64,000 nucleotides of DNA from positions 8,680,001 through 8,744,000 of the forward strand of contig SMMW01000001.1 of NCBI GenBank assembly GCA_004794655.1. The letters run 5' to 3'. A model generated the notes under the pieces. That model saw nothing but the letters and a program-made list of their open reading frames with translations. It did no database searches and was not told where the DNA came from. Positions 1-12,038 of this stretch are shown here, one piece after another (position 1 is the first letter of the stretch; each line of letters opens with the position of its first letter). The stretch comes from Marisa cornuarietis (Eukaryota; Mollusca; Gastropoda; Architaenioglossa; Ampullariidae). A program made the position numbers and the translations under genes.

Positions 1-1035
1 AACTTGAGATAAGTATCTCTCACTCTTCCCCTTTTCTCTCTCTCACTCACACAAACACACATTCTGCAATCTTCCTCTCTTTTGTACTTCCTGATACTGA
101 AGATAACATGAGAGTTTTCTTCCTAGATTATATCTCTGAATCATGGAGCATTACCAGTAAAGAAGAAGCAGTGAGTAGCCATCATTTTAAAAAAATGCAC
201 AAATTGTTGATCTCAACTTTCATATTGCTTTAGTAACTCTTTAAACAGAAAAACAAATTACGATGAAAAATACAAAATTTCTCCCTGATGTAGCCAAAGG
301 CGTTCTCCCCAGTCTTTGGAAGCTAGATACACATTCTTGCTTAATTGCTAAAACTGGCCATGTAACTAGCAGCCAACATTTATAGATCTGCATTTAGTTC
401 AGTAATAAATCCATCCAAAAAAAACCCCCAAAAAACCCCCCAGAAGATGAAGACTACATCCAACATTGTTTCCCTATGACTAAGACATTGATCACTGAAG
501 TAATTTAATGTCTCATGAAGGCCACTTTCACGATAAGGAAAATCATGGATGGTCCAGTGGTTCAACAGTGAAGCACTTGTTACCAAGACAACAAGAATCC
601 TGAGCTGTGGGTTTAAGTCTTTCTTCCGACTCATAGCATATTGCTCTGTATCAAATGGCTCAGCTAGCTTGCATCACACTAGCTGTGAGATCATGCACAG
701 TCAAAAATTTACCCAATCTTAATTTCATGATAGCTTGAGTAGTTAGGGTAGATTGACATTTTTTTATGATAGCATTTTTTTTTAATAATTAAAAACAAAT
801 TTGAAGTGACAAGTAATTCACAACAGAAAGCAAATACTGTTCTAATGCCAGAAGAAACACAGAAAGAGGAAATGATTTAGAAATTTGAATGCTCACTGCT
901 ACAGTTACTAGCAAGCTCAGACAGCCAAGGGAACATGTAAGCATTGTAGTTGCCAGATCTTGCTCTGCCCTGCTCTTCCATATTTGAGTAAAAGAAAAAT
1001 CGTATATGCCAAGTGCATGAAAATACATTAAGTAG

Positions 1036-1090
1036 GAGAGACGGGGGAAATTGATGTTTTACGCCAAGCTAGCAGCTAAGGCTGTATCAG
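1036..1090 (-). repeat. SINE family A, 3' fragment
   Basis: Matches the 3' end of the tRNA-derived SINE seen in full at 16831-17018: on the minus strand it has the TTAGCTGCTAGCTTGGCGTAA-like end followed by the C-rich terminus. Only the last 55 bp or so are recognisable. Confidence 0.6.
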
Positions 1091-1255
1091 ACCAAAGCCT
1101 GATTGTATTGGTGATGGTATTAATACTGTTGTTACTGCACTGCCACAAGTTCATGAAGGACTGAATAAGAGTGAAAGCTTTATGGAAAAAAGTGTTTCTG
1201 TGGAGAAACTAAAACTGTGATCAAAAGAAATACATTTTTTGTTGCTAATCATTGT

Positions 1256-1345
1256 TATAAGATAAGATAAGATAATACTTTATTTGTCCAAAAGGGTAAT
1301 TGGGTGCATCTCATTATATACAGTTACATGATAAAGGGAACAAGG
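1256..1345 (-). mobile_element. LINE 3' tail fragment with (TCTTA)n end
   Basis: A GATAA repeat on the plus strand (1258-1275) followed by a TACTTTATTTGTCC block. On the minus strand this reads as a LINE 3' UTR ending in ATAAAGTATTATCTTATC repeats. The same tail closes the Rex1-type LINE at about 55160 and a fragment at about 8130. Confidence 0.6.
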
Positions 1346-1634
1346 GTAGTTATAAGAATCAACGGAACTGTATTTTTCATCATAAAAATATTAATATACC
1401 TAGTTATCCTTATTCTTGGTGCACAATTAACAAATTAATTGTAGAAAGATGCATGTGACTATGCATTAGAGGAAAGCACTGGTGCACATAAACCCCACAA
1501 GACCTTTAAAAGATAATGAAAATATTTTATAAATCCAAAACTGAAGATGTCATTAATAATATACACAAAAAAGACTATACGAGTTCTATTTACATCTAAC
1601 ATGAGTCACAGTTAAAAACTACAAATGCCATCCT

Positions 1635-1650
1635 TTTATTTTATTTTATT
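1635..1650 (-). terminator. Candidate poly(A) signals for RNASET2
   Basis: Overlapping TTTATT motifs on the plus strand read as AATAAA on the minus strand, about 470 bp past the RNASET2 stop codon. Position and orientation fit a polyadenylation signal. The run is a simple TTTTA repeat, so it may be chance. Confidence 0.3.
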
Positions 1651-2118
1651 ATAAGCTGATTTTATGTATCATAAAATTGCATTCGGCCAGTCAAAAGCAG
1701 AATGAAAACCCATCATATGCCATTGGTGACCTAACCAAATATGGGTAGTGACAAGTTTGGACGAAACTTCAAAAAATTTAAATTCAATTATACTTAAAAG
1801 AAGATATCTAGGAAAACATTCAAAAGAGGCAATAAGAATATATAAATCCACAAAAGTGTAATCATTTGACAGTTAATTCTGGCCTTTTAAAAGTAGCTGG
1901 TGTCAGTTCACATAGCATGATGGAAAACCAAGATAACACAATGAAAACAGATCATACGAATCCCATTTAAAGCATGTAATTCTGGCCTTTCATATTCCCT
2001 ATTATGACATCTTCATTATAATCTCAACATTTTGCAGGGATTGGACATTTCTGATTTCAACACATAAATTAGTAATAACTGTTAACTTTAAAATAAAGGA
2101 GTCTGAAATTTTCAACTA

Positions 2119-5100
2119 CTATTTCTGTGTGAAAGGCTTGTAAAAAACACCTGACTGATCACAATCTTCAGTATCAGACAAAGACACAGACATGTGTCTT
2201 AATATCTGATTCTCTTGATGGGTCACTCTGTGCTTTTGCTTTTTCTGATATGTTCCAGAACAATCAATTAGACCGAAGTCCCTGGTCATGCAGATCTCTA
2301 CAGTTTCTAGGTATGACTGTTTTCCTTTCTGTAACAAAAAGAACCAAGAATATAACATTGGGAATATCCTTAATGATTCAGTACTGCAGAATGTATTCCC
2401 TCCATCTTGTGAGTAAGTGTCCATGCATACACCTATTGTTATGAAAGCTCAATTCATATACAATTTGTTTATACACATCAGATCAAAGGAAGTGGTGACA
2501 ATCCAATCTTTTATACATTCTACTACATTTACCATTACTTATAGTATACTAGGTTACAATCCAGGCTACATGACAACAGCACACCATGGACTCAATCATT
2601 TGTGCTATCATATCAATATTGGACCTTTCTACTCCCTGCCCACACACACAGACAGGTTTAAAAATCTGTTTTCTTTACCTCATCTTGCACACAAGTTAGG
2701 TCTGGATAAACTCCAAGAATACTGTGCAAAGCTGTCTGAATAGCATCAGGCTGAAAATTGAAAAATGTCTGATTAGGTTAATGAATGGACTATGATGCTT
2801 TGCTTAATGAAATCTAGCAGTTTTGAGAGCATTCATAATGATCTGGAATGCTTTGAGTACTCTTCAATCCTGTACCATCTATGTCTCAAAGCCTTTGAAA
2901 TAAAATTATTGTCTCACTGTACTTTACATGCTACTTTAGAATTTGAGGTAAAATTAGAATATTAGTGATGTTCCTAAAGAAAAACAAATTGTAAAATTAC
3001 AGTACCAGATATACACAAACAGCCTATACTCACACTGTAAGTAAGTGATGAAGATGGCACTATACCACGACTGGCTAACAAACTGAAATACAACCAAAAT
3101 ACCTGAAGACAAAACTGTATGTAAATTTAACATCTAACAGATAGAGAACCATTAAAAATGTCCATCTGGCATAAATGTTATAAAGCAACTTGCTGCATGT
3201 ATAGAGAAAAATTGTGCATGCAAGAGATCAAGATACATTTTAAAAGATACAGGAGATATTTACATATTCTACAGTCAGAAAGAAGAGAGACACCACAGAA
3301 CATTTTATACTGATACTGGGAGCATTGCTACTCTCACCTTTGGAGACTGTATTTTTGGTGCAGTTGCAGTGTAGTGTTAAAGTAATGCAATTCATCTTTC
3401 AAGTCTTGTACCGAGGTAGCACAGGTGCCATGTTTTTCCCATTCATGTTGCCTATAAACAAATAAAAGTTGAAAAAAATAATCACCTTCCAATGTGAATA
3501 ACAAAGCAAGCAGAGGTTCTAGATTTGTTTTTCTACGAGAAAATACATTTGCACAGTTCGCACACAAACACACACATTTTGTGCAATTTTTGTGAGAAAT
3601 AAGTTGCCAAGCAATCTGCTTTCTACAGATATAAAACCATTTTTCATCTTAGAAAATGCACACTGCTTAAAACCCTCTCTCTTCCTAATTTGGGGGTAGC
3701 TGTGGGAAAAAAGAATGAAAACCCAACCACGTGAATATAGGAACACAGCGTCTCACCAAATATCAGGTAATGGTTCTTGTACTGATAAAGATGGCCAGTT
3801 TATATCCAGAACTGGCCTCAAAACCTAGTTAGAAGAAACAAAGTGATCTCAATTAAGTCAAGCTGCAAAACTGATACAATGGCTGGTGGAAAATTTTATT
3901 CGCTTTGTTCAGATTTGCAAATAGAAGATTCAAGTGCATTATGCAAATAAATCTTTTTCTATTTTTATCTTACCTTATAAATAAAGCAGTGTGATGATGT
4001 TCATGCATTTGGCAGGCAAGAAGCAGTTCAAACTTAATTAAATCCACACAATTTGTCATCAAATATGGAGGGAATATTTTTATCATCTATGGTTCTGTCA
4101 TGAGCTGTTTGTTTAGAATTGTACTCTGAAGCATGCTTATTTTTCATATTTATTTTTTTACATCCTATGAGATACACTGAAGACATTTTGAAATACATAT
4201 GCTATGAAGACCTGACAGTTAATTCCTGATTTGGATAACATCCTATTTTGAGACAGTATCCTGTGCAAAAGCAAGACAGAGACAAGGAGAGAGGGAGGGA
4301 GTATAGAGTGATAAGAGCAAAAGCAGTTAAATCACTTGATGGTTGGCACTACCACAACTTCCATCTCCCCCTTCACTCAAAACTTAAACTTCGTGCCCCT
4401 GTTGCTGAACATGAACTGTCAACCTGTCCAATTAAGAAACAAGGACATCAAAGGTGACATGTTTCACTATTTTGCTGAAGGGATACTGTGCATGAATAAG
4501 CTAGAGATGGTGTGTGTGTGCTAAGGCTATTTCCCTGCAAGGCAGCCAGCCCTGTAAACAGATGCATGCCCAGAATGAGAGCTTAACCAAGTACGGTCAA
4601 CTTTCACTGTACTGCTGACAGACGCTAACAGTTGTGCCACCGGACTGCCTGAATAAGCTAGAGGCCAATGAAGAGACAGATCAAATCAAATAAAATCCCA
4701 GCTGGGAAAGTTAGCAAGTTGGAAAAAGCATGGTACATGGCTATTAATCATACACATACGGGGTGGGGCATTAAGTAACATAAGGGAAATAATCAAAGAC
4801 TGAGACTGCTCCAAAAGACTGGTATGAAAGATATGACTACATACTGCAATAAAAAAATACTTTTTAGCACAGTGGTTTGAACATGCTCACATTGTTTGTG
4901 CTATAATTAATAAAGACAGATGATAATTCTCTCATGCACTGTATTATTTTTTTAAAAACATTTTCTGAAGCTTGCTATAGGTTTTGGCCCAAACACAAGT
5001 TTTTGATGTTGTTTCTCTGTTGATATCTCTCTGCTTACTGTGTCTTGTCTTGAATTTAACAGACAAAATAAACAGATCAAATTATGTTCATTCAAAAACT

Positions 5101-6711
5101 ATACTTGCTGCATAAATTATATAACCCCTAATGGTATTGCGACCTATTTTTGCTTAGAACTTACAATTTTTAGACTATTCATGTGTTTTATAATAACTTA
5201 GAAGATGGAAAAAGTAAATGGTCAGGACTTACCTGAACTTGTTGAACATTAAATTTCCAAGTGTTATTGCAGTAGTTTGGCCCAAGTGTTCCCTCTTGAG
5301 TTGGCCTGAGAGCAAAATAACATCCAAGTCAAGAAGATACATAAGCCATTCATACTCAAAATCTGAAACACCATTTACACTCTATGAAGTGACATCTTTC
5401 ACGACTTGAAAGGCACTCTGAAGTCATTGTCAACAATTGCAGCAACATGACATAAAAACCAAAATTGATTTTTTTTCAAGTTCATTTGAAAAGGGTAAGA
5501 AGTGAAAGCAAAGCACAGAAAGGGGAAGTATAAAGTATGGAAAACATTAAAAGCTGCTGTATACTGTTCATTGAATGTATATAACAAATGGCAATGTTTT
5601 TACTACTCACCATAAGCCATGTACTGTCCAGGACTTGACATCATCTGGGATGCTGCATGTTTCATGCTTAAAAAAGAAAGCAATAAATTTATGAACACTC
5701 TAAAATGGGTGAAAATATTTCCTGTCTCCTTGTCTTTCAATTATAGCTTAAGGAAGAAGAAATTCATCTAAAATGACTTCATAAAATGAAGATCAATCAT
5801 CCTGTTTACCTGCTCTTCCAAGTAAAAACATGATGCTGGAGGCCAAATCTGTGCCAGTTTCAGGATATCCCATTCTGGGGCATCAGAAAAGCCATCACAA
5901 ACAGGTAAAACAAGTATTCTGAAACATAAACCCTCTTCTCTTTCACCAAGTTTATGGTATAAGTATCATGGCAACTTTTATATCACTTTCAAATTGTTAG
6001 ATCATTGGTTATATCTGAATGAACATTCAAATACATCTGACTGTATATTTGAGATAAACATGAACCACCTAGTGGTTACAGGGATAGTGATCTCTGATTG
6101 TTAACTCTTAGAGGACAATGAGCAATGATCATGGCTTTGTTGGGAAAGCACAGGAAGGACAATTTTCATTACTTTTATTGCAAAGTTGACACTTTTTCCT
6201 TTCCTAAAATGTATAGGTTTCTTGGTCTAATGTTTAGCTGAGAGCAGCAGTAATAAACAAACTTCACTCGCTGTCGTCTTCACAGTCTTCAGTTATTAGC
6301 CAGTCTTTGTAATACTTATACTTTTATGCTGTGCTCAGAGAGTTAACAGTGTACAGGCTGTGGCATCTGGAAAGGCTCCCAACCCACTTCTTCCACTGCC
6401 TACTGAATGCCTTTTAGTTTTGCTGATAAATCATTTGCTGCTAGGTACAAAAAGAGTTTTTGAGCTACTGCCTTTTAAACCCTTTACACTCATGACCATC
6501 TGCTTCAAAGCTGAGCATACTAGTGCCAACATTTGTACTTTATTATTAAAACATATTCATCAGTCCACACACACACACACACACACAGAATTACAAACAT
6601 GAACACTGACATGATTATGCAAATGCCTGTATAGAAAATGAGAAAGATTAATTTAATTGTGAACAGAACTCACTTGGCTAAGAATAACGAAAGAAGAAGT
6701 TTGTGCCACAT
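2119..6711 (-). CDS. RNASET2: Ribonuclease T2 (9 coding exons, complete)
   Basis: Secreted or lysosomal acid endoribonuclease of the RNase T2 family. It cleaves single-stranded RNA through a 2',3'-cyclic phosphate. Coding exons on the minus strand: 6674-6711, 5810-5918, 5611-5666, 5233-5305, 3757-3824, 3338-3451, 3034-3082, 2679-2750, 2119-2328. They sum to 789 nt, or 262 aa. The protein starts with a hydrophobic signal (MWHKLLLSLFLA). CAS I is WTVHGLWPTQ (catalytic His65). CAS II is HEWEKHGTC (His117, Glu118, Lys121, His122). Cysteines typical of the family flank both motifs (CNNTW; LTC...IC...DC). Length matches human RNASET2 (256 aa). A non-coding first exon probably ends at the GTAAGT donor near 7441 and joins the acceptor at 6717. 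It is head-to-head with HYLS1. Identification is firm; the 5' UTR exon is inferred. Confidence 0.94.
4521..4649 (-). repeat. SINE family A copy in an RNASET2 intron
   Basis: On the minus strand it runs from a tRNA-like head (GTGGCACAACTGTTAGCG) through the central CTGTTTACAGGGCTGGCTGCC block to the TAGCCTTAG end. It aligns by eye with the copies at 9110, 16831 and 23887. It lies in the intron between the exons at 3757-3824 and 5233-5305. Confidence 0.7.
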
Positions 6712-7041
6712 TTCCTCTGGAAAAGAAAATTATATATTTTGATCAAATTGGATGTAAAAGTATGTTACGTATGTGTGTATACACTTGAATGAGCCTTAAA
6801 CACAGTACATATCCAGCATTACTTTACCACCCCTGAGGTAAAAAATGCTCAGTTATTTAATTGTGATTAAAAACTTGTGTGAAAAATCAGGTTGGATGAT
6901 TGCAGCTGTCTTGATTTTAATTACTGTAAATCCTTGTTTCAGTGCCTTTGTTAGTAATGCTTTTAATAGCGTGTATCTGCCTGTCCACCTGCTGCCACGT
7001 CTATTACTTTCTTCTCATCGTCTAAAAACATCCACCAGAGT

Positions 7042-7067
7042 TCTGTGATATCTTTATCTATGATCGT
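7042..7067. repeat. 26-bp exact copy of MRPL4 coding end
   Basis: The plus-strand sequence TCTGTGATATCTTTATCTAT plus six more bases is identical to 13641-13666, which spans the MRPL4 stop codon. Flanking bases differ on both sides. It lies in the inferred first intron of RNASET2. Confidence 0.7.
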
Positions 7068-7442
7068 TTTTATGTGAAATCATCTTGTATTCTACTTGCA
7101 GTCCTGCACTCAGTGGCGACGTGATCTGCTGTGCAGATAAATAATACTTTCCCGAAAGGGGTTCATAAAAGATGTATTTTTTTCTGATCTACTCCGAAAA
7201 CTCGACTCGTGTTGGCTTAAACAATTAAATGGTTACATAACCCATGTCGTTTATTTTTGCAATGTTCCAACAGAAAGATTTTTTTTGTGTGAACATGACA
7301 GATCCAGTAAAAGAGTGCCATCGGCCTCACTGCATGTATTCTGTCAACGTCTCAGCAATATTGTTTACATCAAACTGAAGAAAATGACAAAAATGTAAAC
7401 TCGACTTCTTTAAGCATACGTAAACAGGTAAGTACACTTACT

Positions 7443-8389
7443 TCTCTCTTTCAAACGCTCAAAGACTGCGCAGATTCTCAAATACTGAAAAATGATGATC
7501 TCGTTGAATTTAAGTAAACTGAAGAACAAAGAAAGATAACGCTATCACATGACATCAACCTGTAGGTAAAAGATCATATGATCAGCACAAACACATTGAT
7601 TTTTATGATTGGCTGGTCACGGCACCAATCAGAGAGTGTCTGCGATTCTCTAAAAACTAAAAATAAAAAAATAAAAATGGAGGTGTACTTTGGATAGAGT
7701 TTTCTGCTGACTTGTCTTTGGTCATAATCAAACAGTCATTAGTAAGTAATTGTTGATATTTTGTATGATTGCAAATAAATTTATTTAACTGGTAATTTAT
7801 ATTTATATCCGCGAGAACAACTTTGACGTGACTATAGCAGGTCTAAACACGTTTAATTTTTGTTACTCATTCTGAGTTTGCTGACTACAAAACGAGGACG
7901 ACAACAACGCGAAATATTTATTTGTATACCTCGAGCTCACTGAAATGGATTGACAGCATCGCTGAGTGACTAGTGACAAAGTTAGTCTGTTGCGGTACGG
8001 TCTATGGAATCTACGTCATACTTCATAATCACATAATGCATCTATCGCATGCAGATAACCACATCCACAGCTAAGACGACAGCCTATTCGTGATTTACGA
8101 TCACACTTTTCAGTTATGATATAATTTTGTGAATAAAGTCTTATCTTATCTTATGATTATGAGACTCTTTTGATAATACATTAATCCAATGAAATATTTG
8201 TAATTGTTACAAATGAGAGATGTTTTACACAAGTCATACAAATTGATGACTGATTTACAGAAGAATCATATTTTAATGGCATAACTTCTAGTCCTAGAAG
8301 CAGTGCAGTATCGAGTGCACTTAGCACAACTGTAAAGAAGCATAGACAGTTCATGGAAAAGTAGATATTTTTATTTTTCTTTTTGATAG
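7443..8389. promoter_or_regulatory. Divergent promoter region RNASET2/HYLS1
   Basis: Both genes start outwards from this interval. A GTAAGT donor near 7436-7441 (minus) and a candidate donor near 7743 (plus) suggest a non-coding first exon on each side. I see no clear TATA box or CpG cluster. A LINE tail fragment lies at about 8060-8155. Core promoter positions cannot be fixed from sequence alone. Confidence 0.4.
8060..8155 (+). mobile_element. LINE 3' tail fragment with (TCTTA)n end
   Basis: TGTGAATAAAGTCTTATC followed by TTATCTTATG repeats ends at about 8155. This is the plus-strand counterpart of the tails at 1256 and 55160. The upstream limit of similarity is uncertain. Confidence 0.45.
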
Positions 8390-8396
8390 AAAAGAC

Positions 8397-11300
8397 ATGG
8401 ATTTCCCACCAGAGTTCAGTGATGATGAAATCCGTGAGGAACTGGCTCGTTTGGGCTACACCAATATACCTAATGATAAGCTACAGGAGTTTAGAAAAGG
8501 TGAACTGTTTTAATCTCAGGGAATAGTTGTACTATGCACAGTGTGATGTTGTACATCATAAGATTAATCTTTGCTTGTCAAGTTTTTTCTTTAAATTTTG
8601 TTCTTACAATTAAAATTATTGTTGTTTTTGACTGCATAATGTATAATCTGAACCAAGTGTCCACCCACTGCATGTAAAAACTACTCTTTGGACCCAAAAC
8701 TGAAGAATATAAAAATCATTTCATACTTCTACAGACAGTGAATGTATAAACAATAACAATCTTATAAACATTATGATACCTATCCAGATCTTGATCAGCT
8801 AATCCGACTTGAGAGGAGCAAGGGGAGCTCAGTTAACAGCAGCTTTTCCTCAGGTGACAACTATAAAATCACTGCTGGTGCTGACCCTACTGGTATATCC
8901 CATCATGATGGCACAGGTTGGAATCAAAATCAGATATATTTTCAGCATTAGAGTCCACACTTTACACTGAAATGTGTGCTTGGTTGAGATTCTTTATGCT
9001 GACATGAGATTGAAAACTAATTCAGGAGGTTGAAAAAAAAATATTAGCTGCACTTGTGCATCCCTATGATCAAATTCAAATCTGAAGGAATAGGTGTGTG
9101 AAGGAATAAGTGTTTTATGCCGAGCCAGCAACTAAGGTTATATCACGGCAAGGCAGACAGCCCTGTAAGCAGATGCCACATGCAGAGAAAGAACAGCATG
9201 CCCGAGACAAGAGCTGAACTGGCCAGCCAACCTTTACTGTGTTGGTGACAGGTGCTAACCGTTGTGCCACCTGACTACCCTGTTCAAATCTAGGCTGTTA
9301 CTGGAGAGTGGGAACAAGAAAAAAGAAAAGAGAAATAAATTTGTGTAGAGACATACCATAGTAAGGAAATTAATTTGAGGGAAGAAGGAAATCTTTCCTG
9401 CAGATGACAGCAAAAATGTTATTTTCAGCTTCCTGTAGCATCAGAACAGTTGACAGAATAGTAACTTCTACATCCTATGGCTTGTGAAAAGAAACAAGGA
9501 GATTAATTTAAAACAATAATACCTCAGTAAACCACAAAAAAACCCATGGTATAGCTGCTGCTGAGTACAGTCAAAGCACAGAAACATTTTGTTCGCCATA
9601 ATCAGTTCCAATGATTTAAGTTTTTCTTTTTTTTCCAGAAGTGTTTTATTTGGCTTCTTTATTCATGTTGTGCAGAGTTATCTAGGCATGCTGAACCCAG
9701 CTCCGAGTCTAACAAAGGTAGTTCAATTCCTGTTTCATCCGATGATTTTATGAAGGTACAGTTCAGTATTATTCTAAAATCTTTCAGTTATGAAATTTCT
9801 TTATGTCATACCAAGCTTACATGTTTGTGTTGTACATAGTTAATTGGCTGGTAAAAAGGAAATTTTAAAAACTTTTGTATTGTTCAGTGTGGGTTTTATT
9901 GTTTATGACATGACAAAACTTACCAGGGAAAGTGGTGGTGGTGACGTAACAGAGATAAATGACCCTGACATAGACATGTTAGAAAAGGAACCCCAGATAT
10001 GTTTTGGCACATATGCTTTTTGGGAACGTAGGGGGATGTCTAAAAAAATATTTAATAAATCATGGAATTTTGTTTGTGCTTCTGCAAAATATTTCCAAAA
10101 CATGTCATTCTAAGTAGGGTTTGTGGAGGAACCCCATAATTTACAGAATATTTCTGTACTTTTTTTCCCTCTCTTTGACCAGAGAGATGATCTCGAGCCA
10201 TCAGATCTTGGAGCTAAAGTTGAATCACTGAATAGACCAAAGACTGCCCCTGTGCCAGGGTATTATTCTCTGTATGAAATGTCAACAAGAGTGCAGGTTA
10301 AAAGTCCAGCTGTGCGGGATGATATGTCTGAAACAGATTCAGAGAGAAGACGCTTGATGAAAAGGAAGACACTTAGGTTTGACCATTTTTTTTAATTGTT
10401 AATACAAAGATGCACTAAAAACACGCCTCTTCCATGAGCATTACCCCTTACACCAATCAACATCATTGTTCAGTAGTTGTGATTGTAGTCAGTTGACTAG
10501 TCCACATACTTATCTTCCTCTCCATATTTATGACACTCTCCATCCTTACTGTTTGTTCTCTGATTCCTCTTTGTGTCTTTTTTGTTTGTCTTATTACTTG
10601 TCTGCATAGTTGTTTCTCCTTCCTTCATATTCTGTCCATTTCTTCTACTTAAGCAATGAGAGCATGCTCCTTCGTCGGTGGGATCATGCGCTATATAAAT
10701 CTCTTATTATTTCTGCTTATTGATGATGATGATAATTGCAGCAGCAGCAGAAGAGATTTTCCGGGAAAGGGTCAGACTAAATGTTGGCTAATGTTAGGAG
10801 AGAAAAAAACAGATATGTCAAAAAAGGGGTTATTTTCACTTTTTCAGGACATTGTTTTGTTGACTTTTGTTTTGCAGGAAGAACCAGCAGGGCTCAAAAT
10901 TTATAGATGAGACAGTATCAGAAAGCGATGCTGGTGAATATAAATTTTTCTGTTTTATAACAGGGATAAAATTGCATCTTAATAGCAGTTTCCTCCTGCT
11001 ATCAAGGTTTTAGAGAACAAATTGGTTTTGCACAATTTTGATAAAAGGAATACATCTTTTTTCTCTGTTTCATTCTTAAACTATTGATGATACAGATATC
11101 ATGGGAATGAGGTCTTTTATAGCAAGCATATATGAAAAAAGGCAGTTTTTTGCTTACTTCCCCAATTTTTGTTAACATTTTGTCACTTATACATCTGCCC
11201 ACAGGAAGCATTGCTGATGCACAAGATATGGTGGAGCGCCTGGTGTTGCACGATATAGATAATCGGCAAGAACTGAGAAGATGCCAGTCAGCTAGGTCTG

Positions 11301-12038
11301 CACAAGAACCCCCACCCTACCGCCTGAGTTCCAGTGATCCTCGACTGCCTTCAGGTGTGTCAAAGTATTTTAGATTTTCCTTTCACAAAAAAAGAAAAAC
11401 ATAAAGAGCTCATAGGCACTGCCTAAGAAATAATTCCTAATTCTCACCAGAAACTACATTTTCCTGTCAGCTCCCATTTTTGAGGATTTTATTTTTAATC
11501 ATTATATTTTGAAATAGGAGAAATGTTTACTTTAGGTAGGTTTTAGGCTACTAAATGCATCTGGTGTTGATAGTTATCTATACAATGGAAGAGCATCCCC
11601 ACACAAAAAACCTTCGACGTATGGACCCTGTTAATCGCTACCATGAGATGAAGCAGGCTTGGTCTCTACAAAAAGCACCTGGAGAAAAGTTGCACAAGAG
11701 ATTGCGCTGGAACATCAGGGAGCAAATGCTGGTACAGGAAATCCCTGAGAAGGTTTGTGCCCTTTTTTCGTGGAATTTTCTGTTGAGAAAAGCATTCTTG
11801 AAGTTGTTTCATTTGGAAATATGCTTTCATTTGCAATTAGTTATCTGATGATGTAAAGACTACTTACTACTTAAAGTGATTAATTTTTATTTCCCTTTTA
11901 CAGAAGCAGCACCGGATTTTTGTGCCCAACAGTTATGTGGTACCCACTGAAAAGAAGCGGTCAGCTCTTTGCTGGCAGATTCGCATGGACATGGCACAAG
12001 GAAATATGCCAGCATGTGGAGTTTTTCATGACTGCTAG
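8397..12038 (+). CDS. HYLS1: HYLS1 centriolar/ciliogenesis protein (8 coding exons, complete)
   Basis: Homologue of hydrolethalus syndrome protein 1, a core centriole protein needed for cilium assembly. Coding exons: 8397-8499, 8788-8916, 9676-9755, 10183-10376, 10878-10933, 11205-11354, 11574-11752, 11904-12038. They sum to 1026 nt, or 341 aa. The N-terminus (residues 1-45: [20 protein letters not shown]... then a DLDQLIRLE stretch) is the conserved helical HYLS1 head. The middle is acidic and serine-rich, typical of disorder. The C-terminus carries the family signature from about residue 238: [23 protein letters not shown], and [18 protein letters not shown], where basic residues dominate. 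Human HYLS1 is 299 aa, and the extra length is in the variable middle. It is divergent from RNASET2 and convergent with MRPL4. Introns carry a SINE (9110) and a LINE end (10402). The ATG lies 7 bp after a TTTTGATAG acceptor, so upstream exons are non-coding. Confidence 0.94.
9110..9279 (-). repeat. SINE family A copy in HYLS1 intron 2
   Basis: About 170 bp on the minus strand. The tRNA-like head (GTGGCACAACGGTTAGCACC) is at the right edge. The central TGCATGTGGCATCTGCTTAC block and the GTTGCTGGCTCGGCATAAAA end follow. It aligns with the copy at 23887-24075. Confidence 0.75.
10402..10738 (+). mobile_element. LINE 3' end (family B) in HYLS1 intron 4
   Basis: Reads as the C-terminal end of a LINE ORF2 (an [16 protein letters not shown] motif) followed by a pyrimidine-rich 3' UTR. 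It ends in GCGCTATATAAATCTCTTAT and a GATGATGATGAT-type tail. Copies of the same 3' end lie at 13902-14150 and 52668-53005. All are strongly 5'-truncated. Confidence 0.65.

Larger units (their letters stand above)
1..2118. other. Flank downstream of RNASET2, no gene recognised
   Basis: AT-rich sequence beyond the RNASET2 stop codon. The part nearest the gene is probably 3' UTR on the minus strand. I see no conserved coding exon. It contains a SINE 3' fragment (1036-1090) and a LINE tail fragment (about 1256-1345), listed separately. Short open frames here lack family resemblance and splice context. Confidence 0.5.

Noticed and set aside
9844..10113. 89-aa frame between HYLS1 exons 3 and 4
   Set aside because: It starts and ends within an intron whose splice sites and phases are well defined. 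No resemblance to the HYLS1 family.
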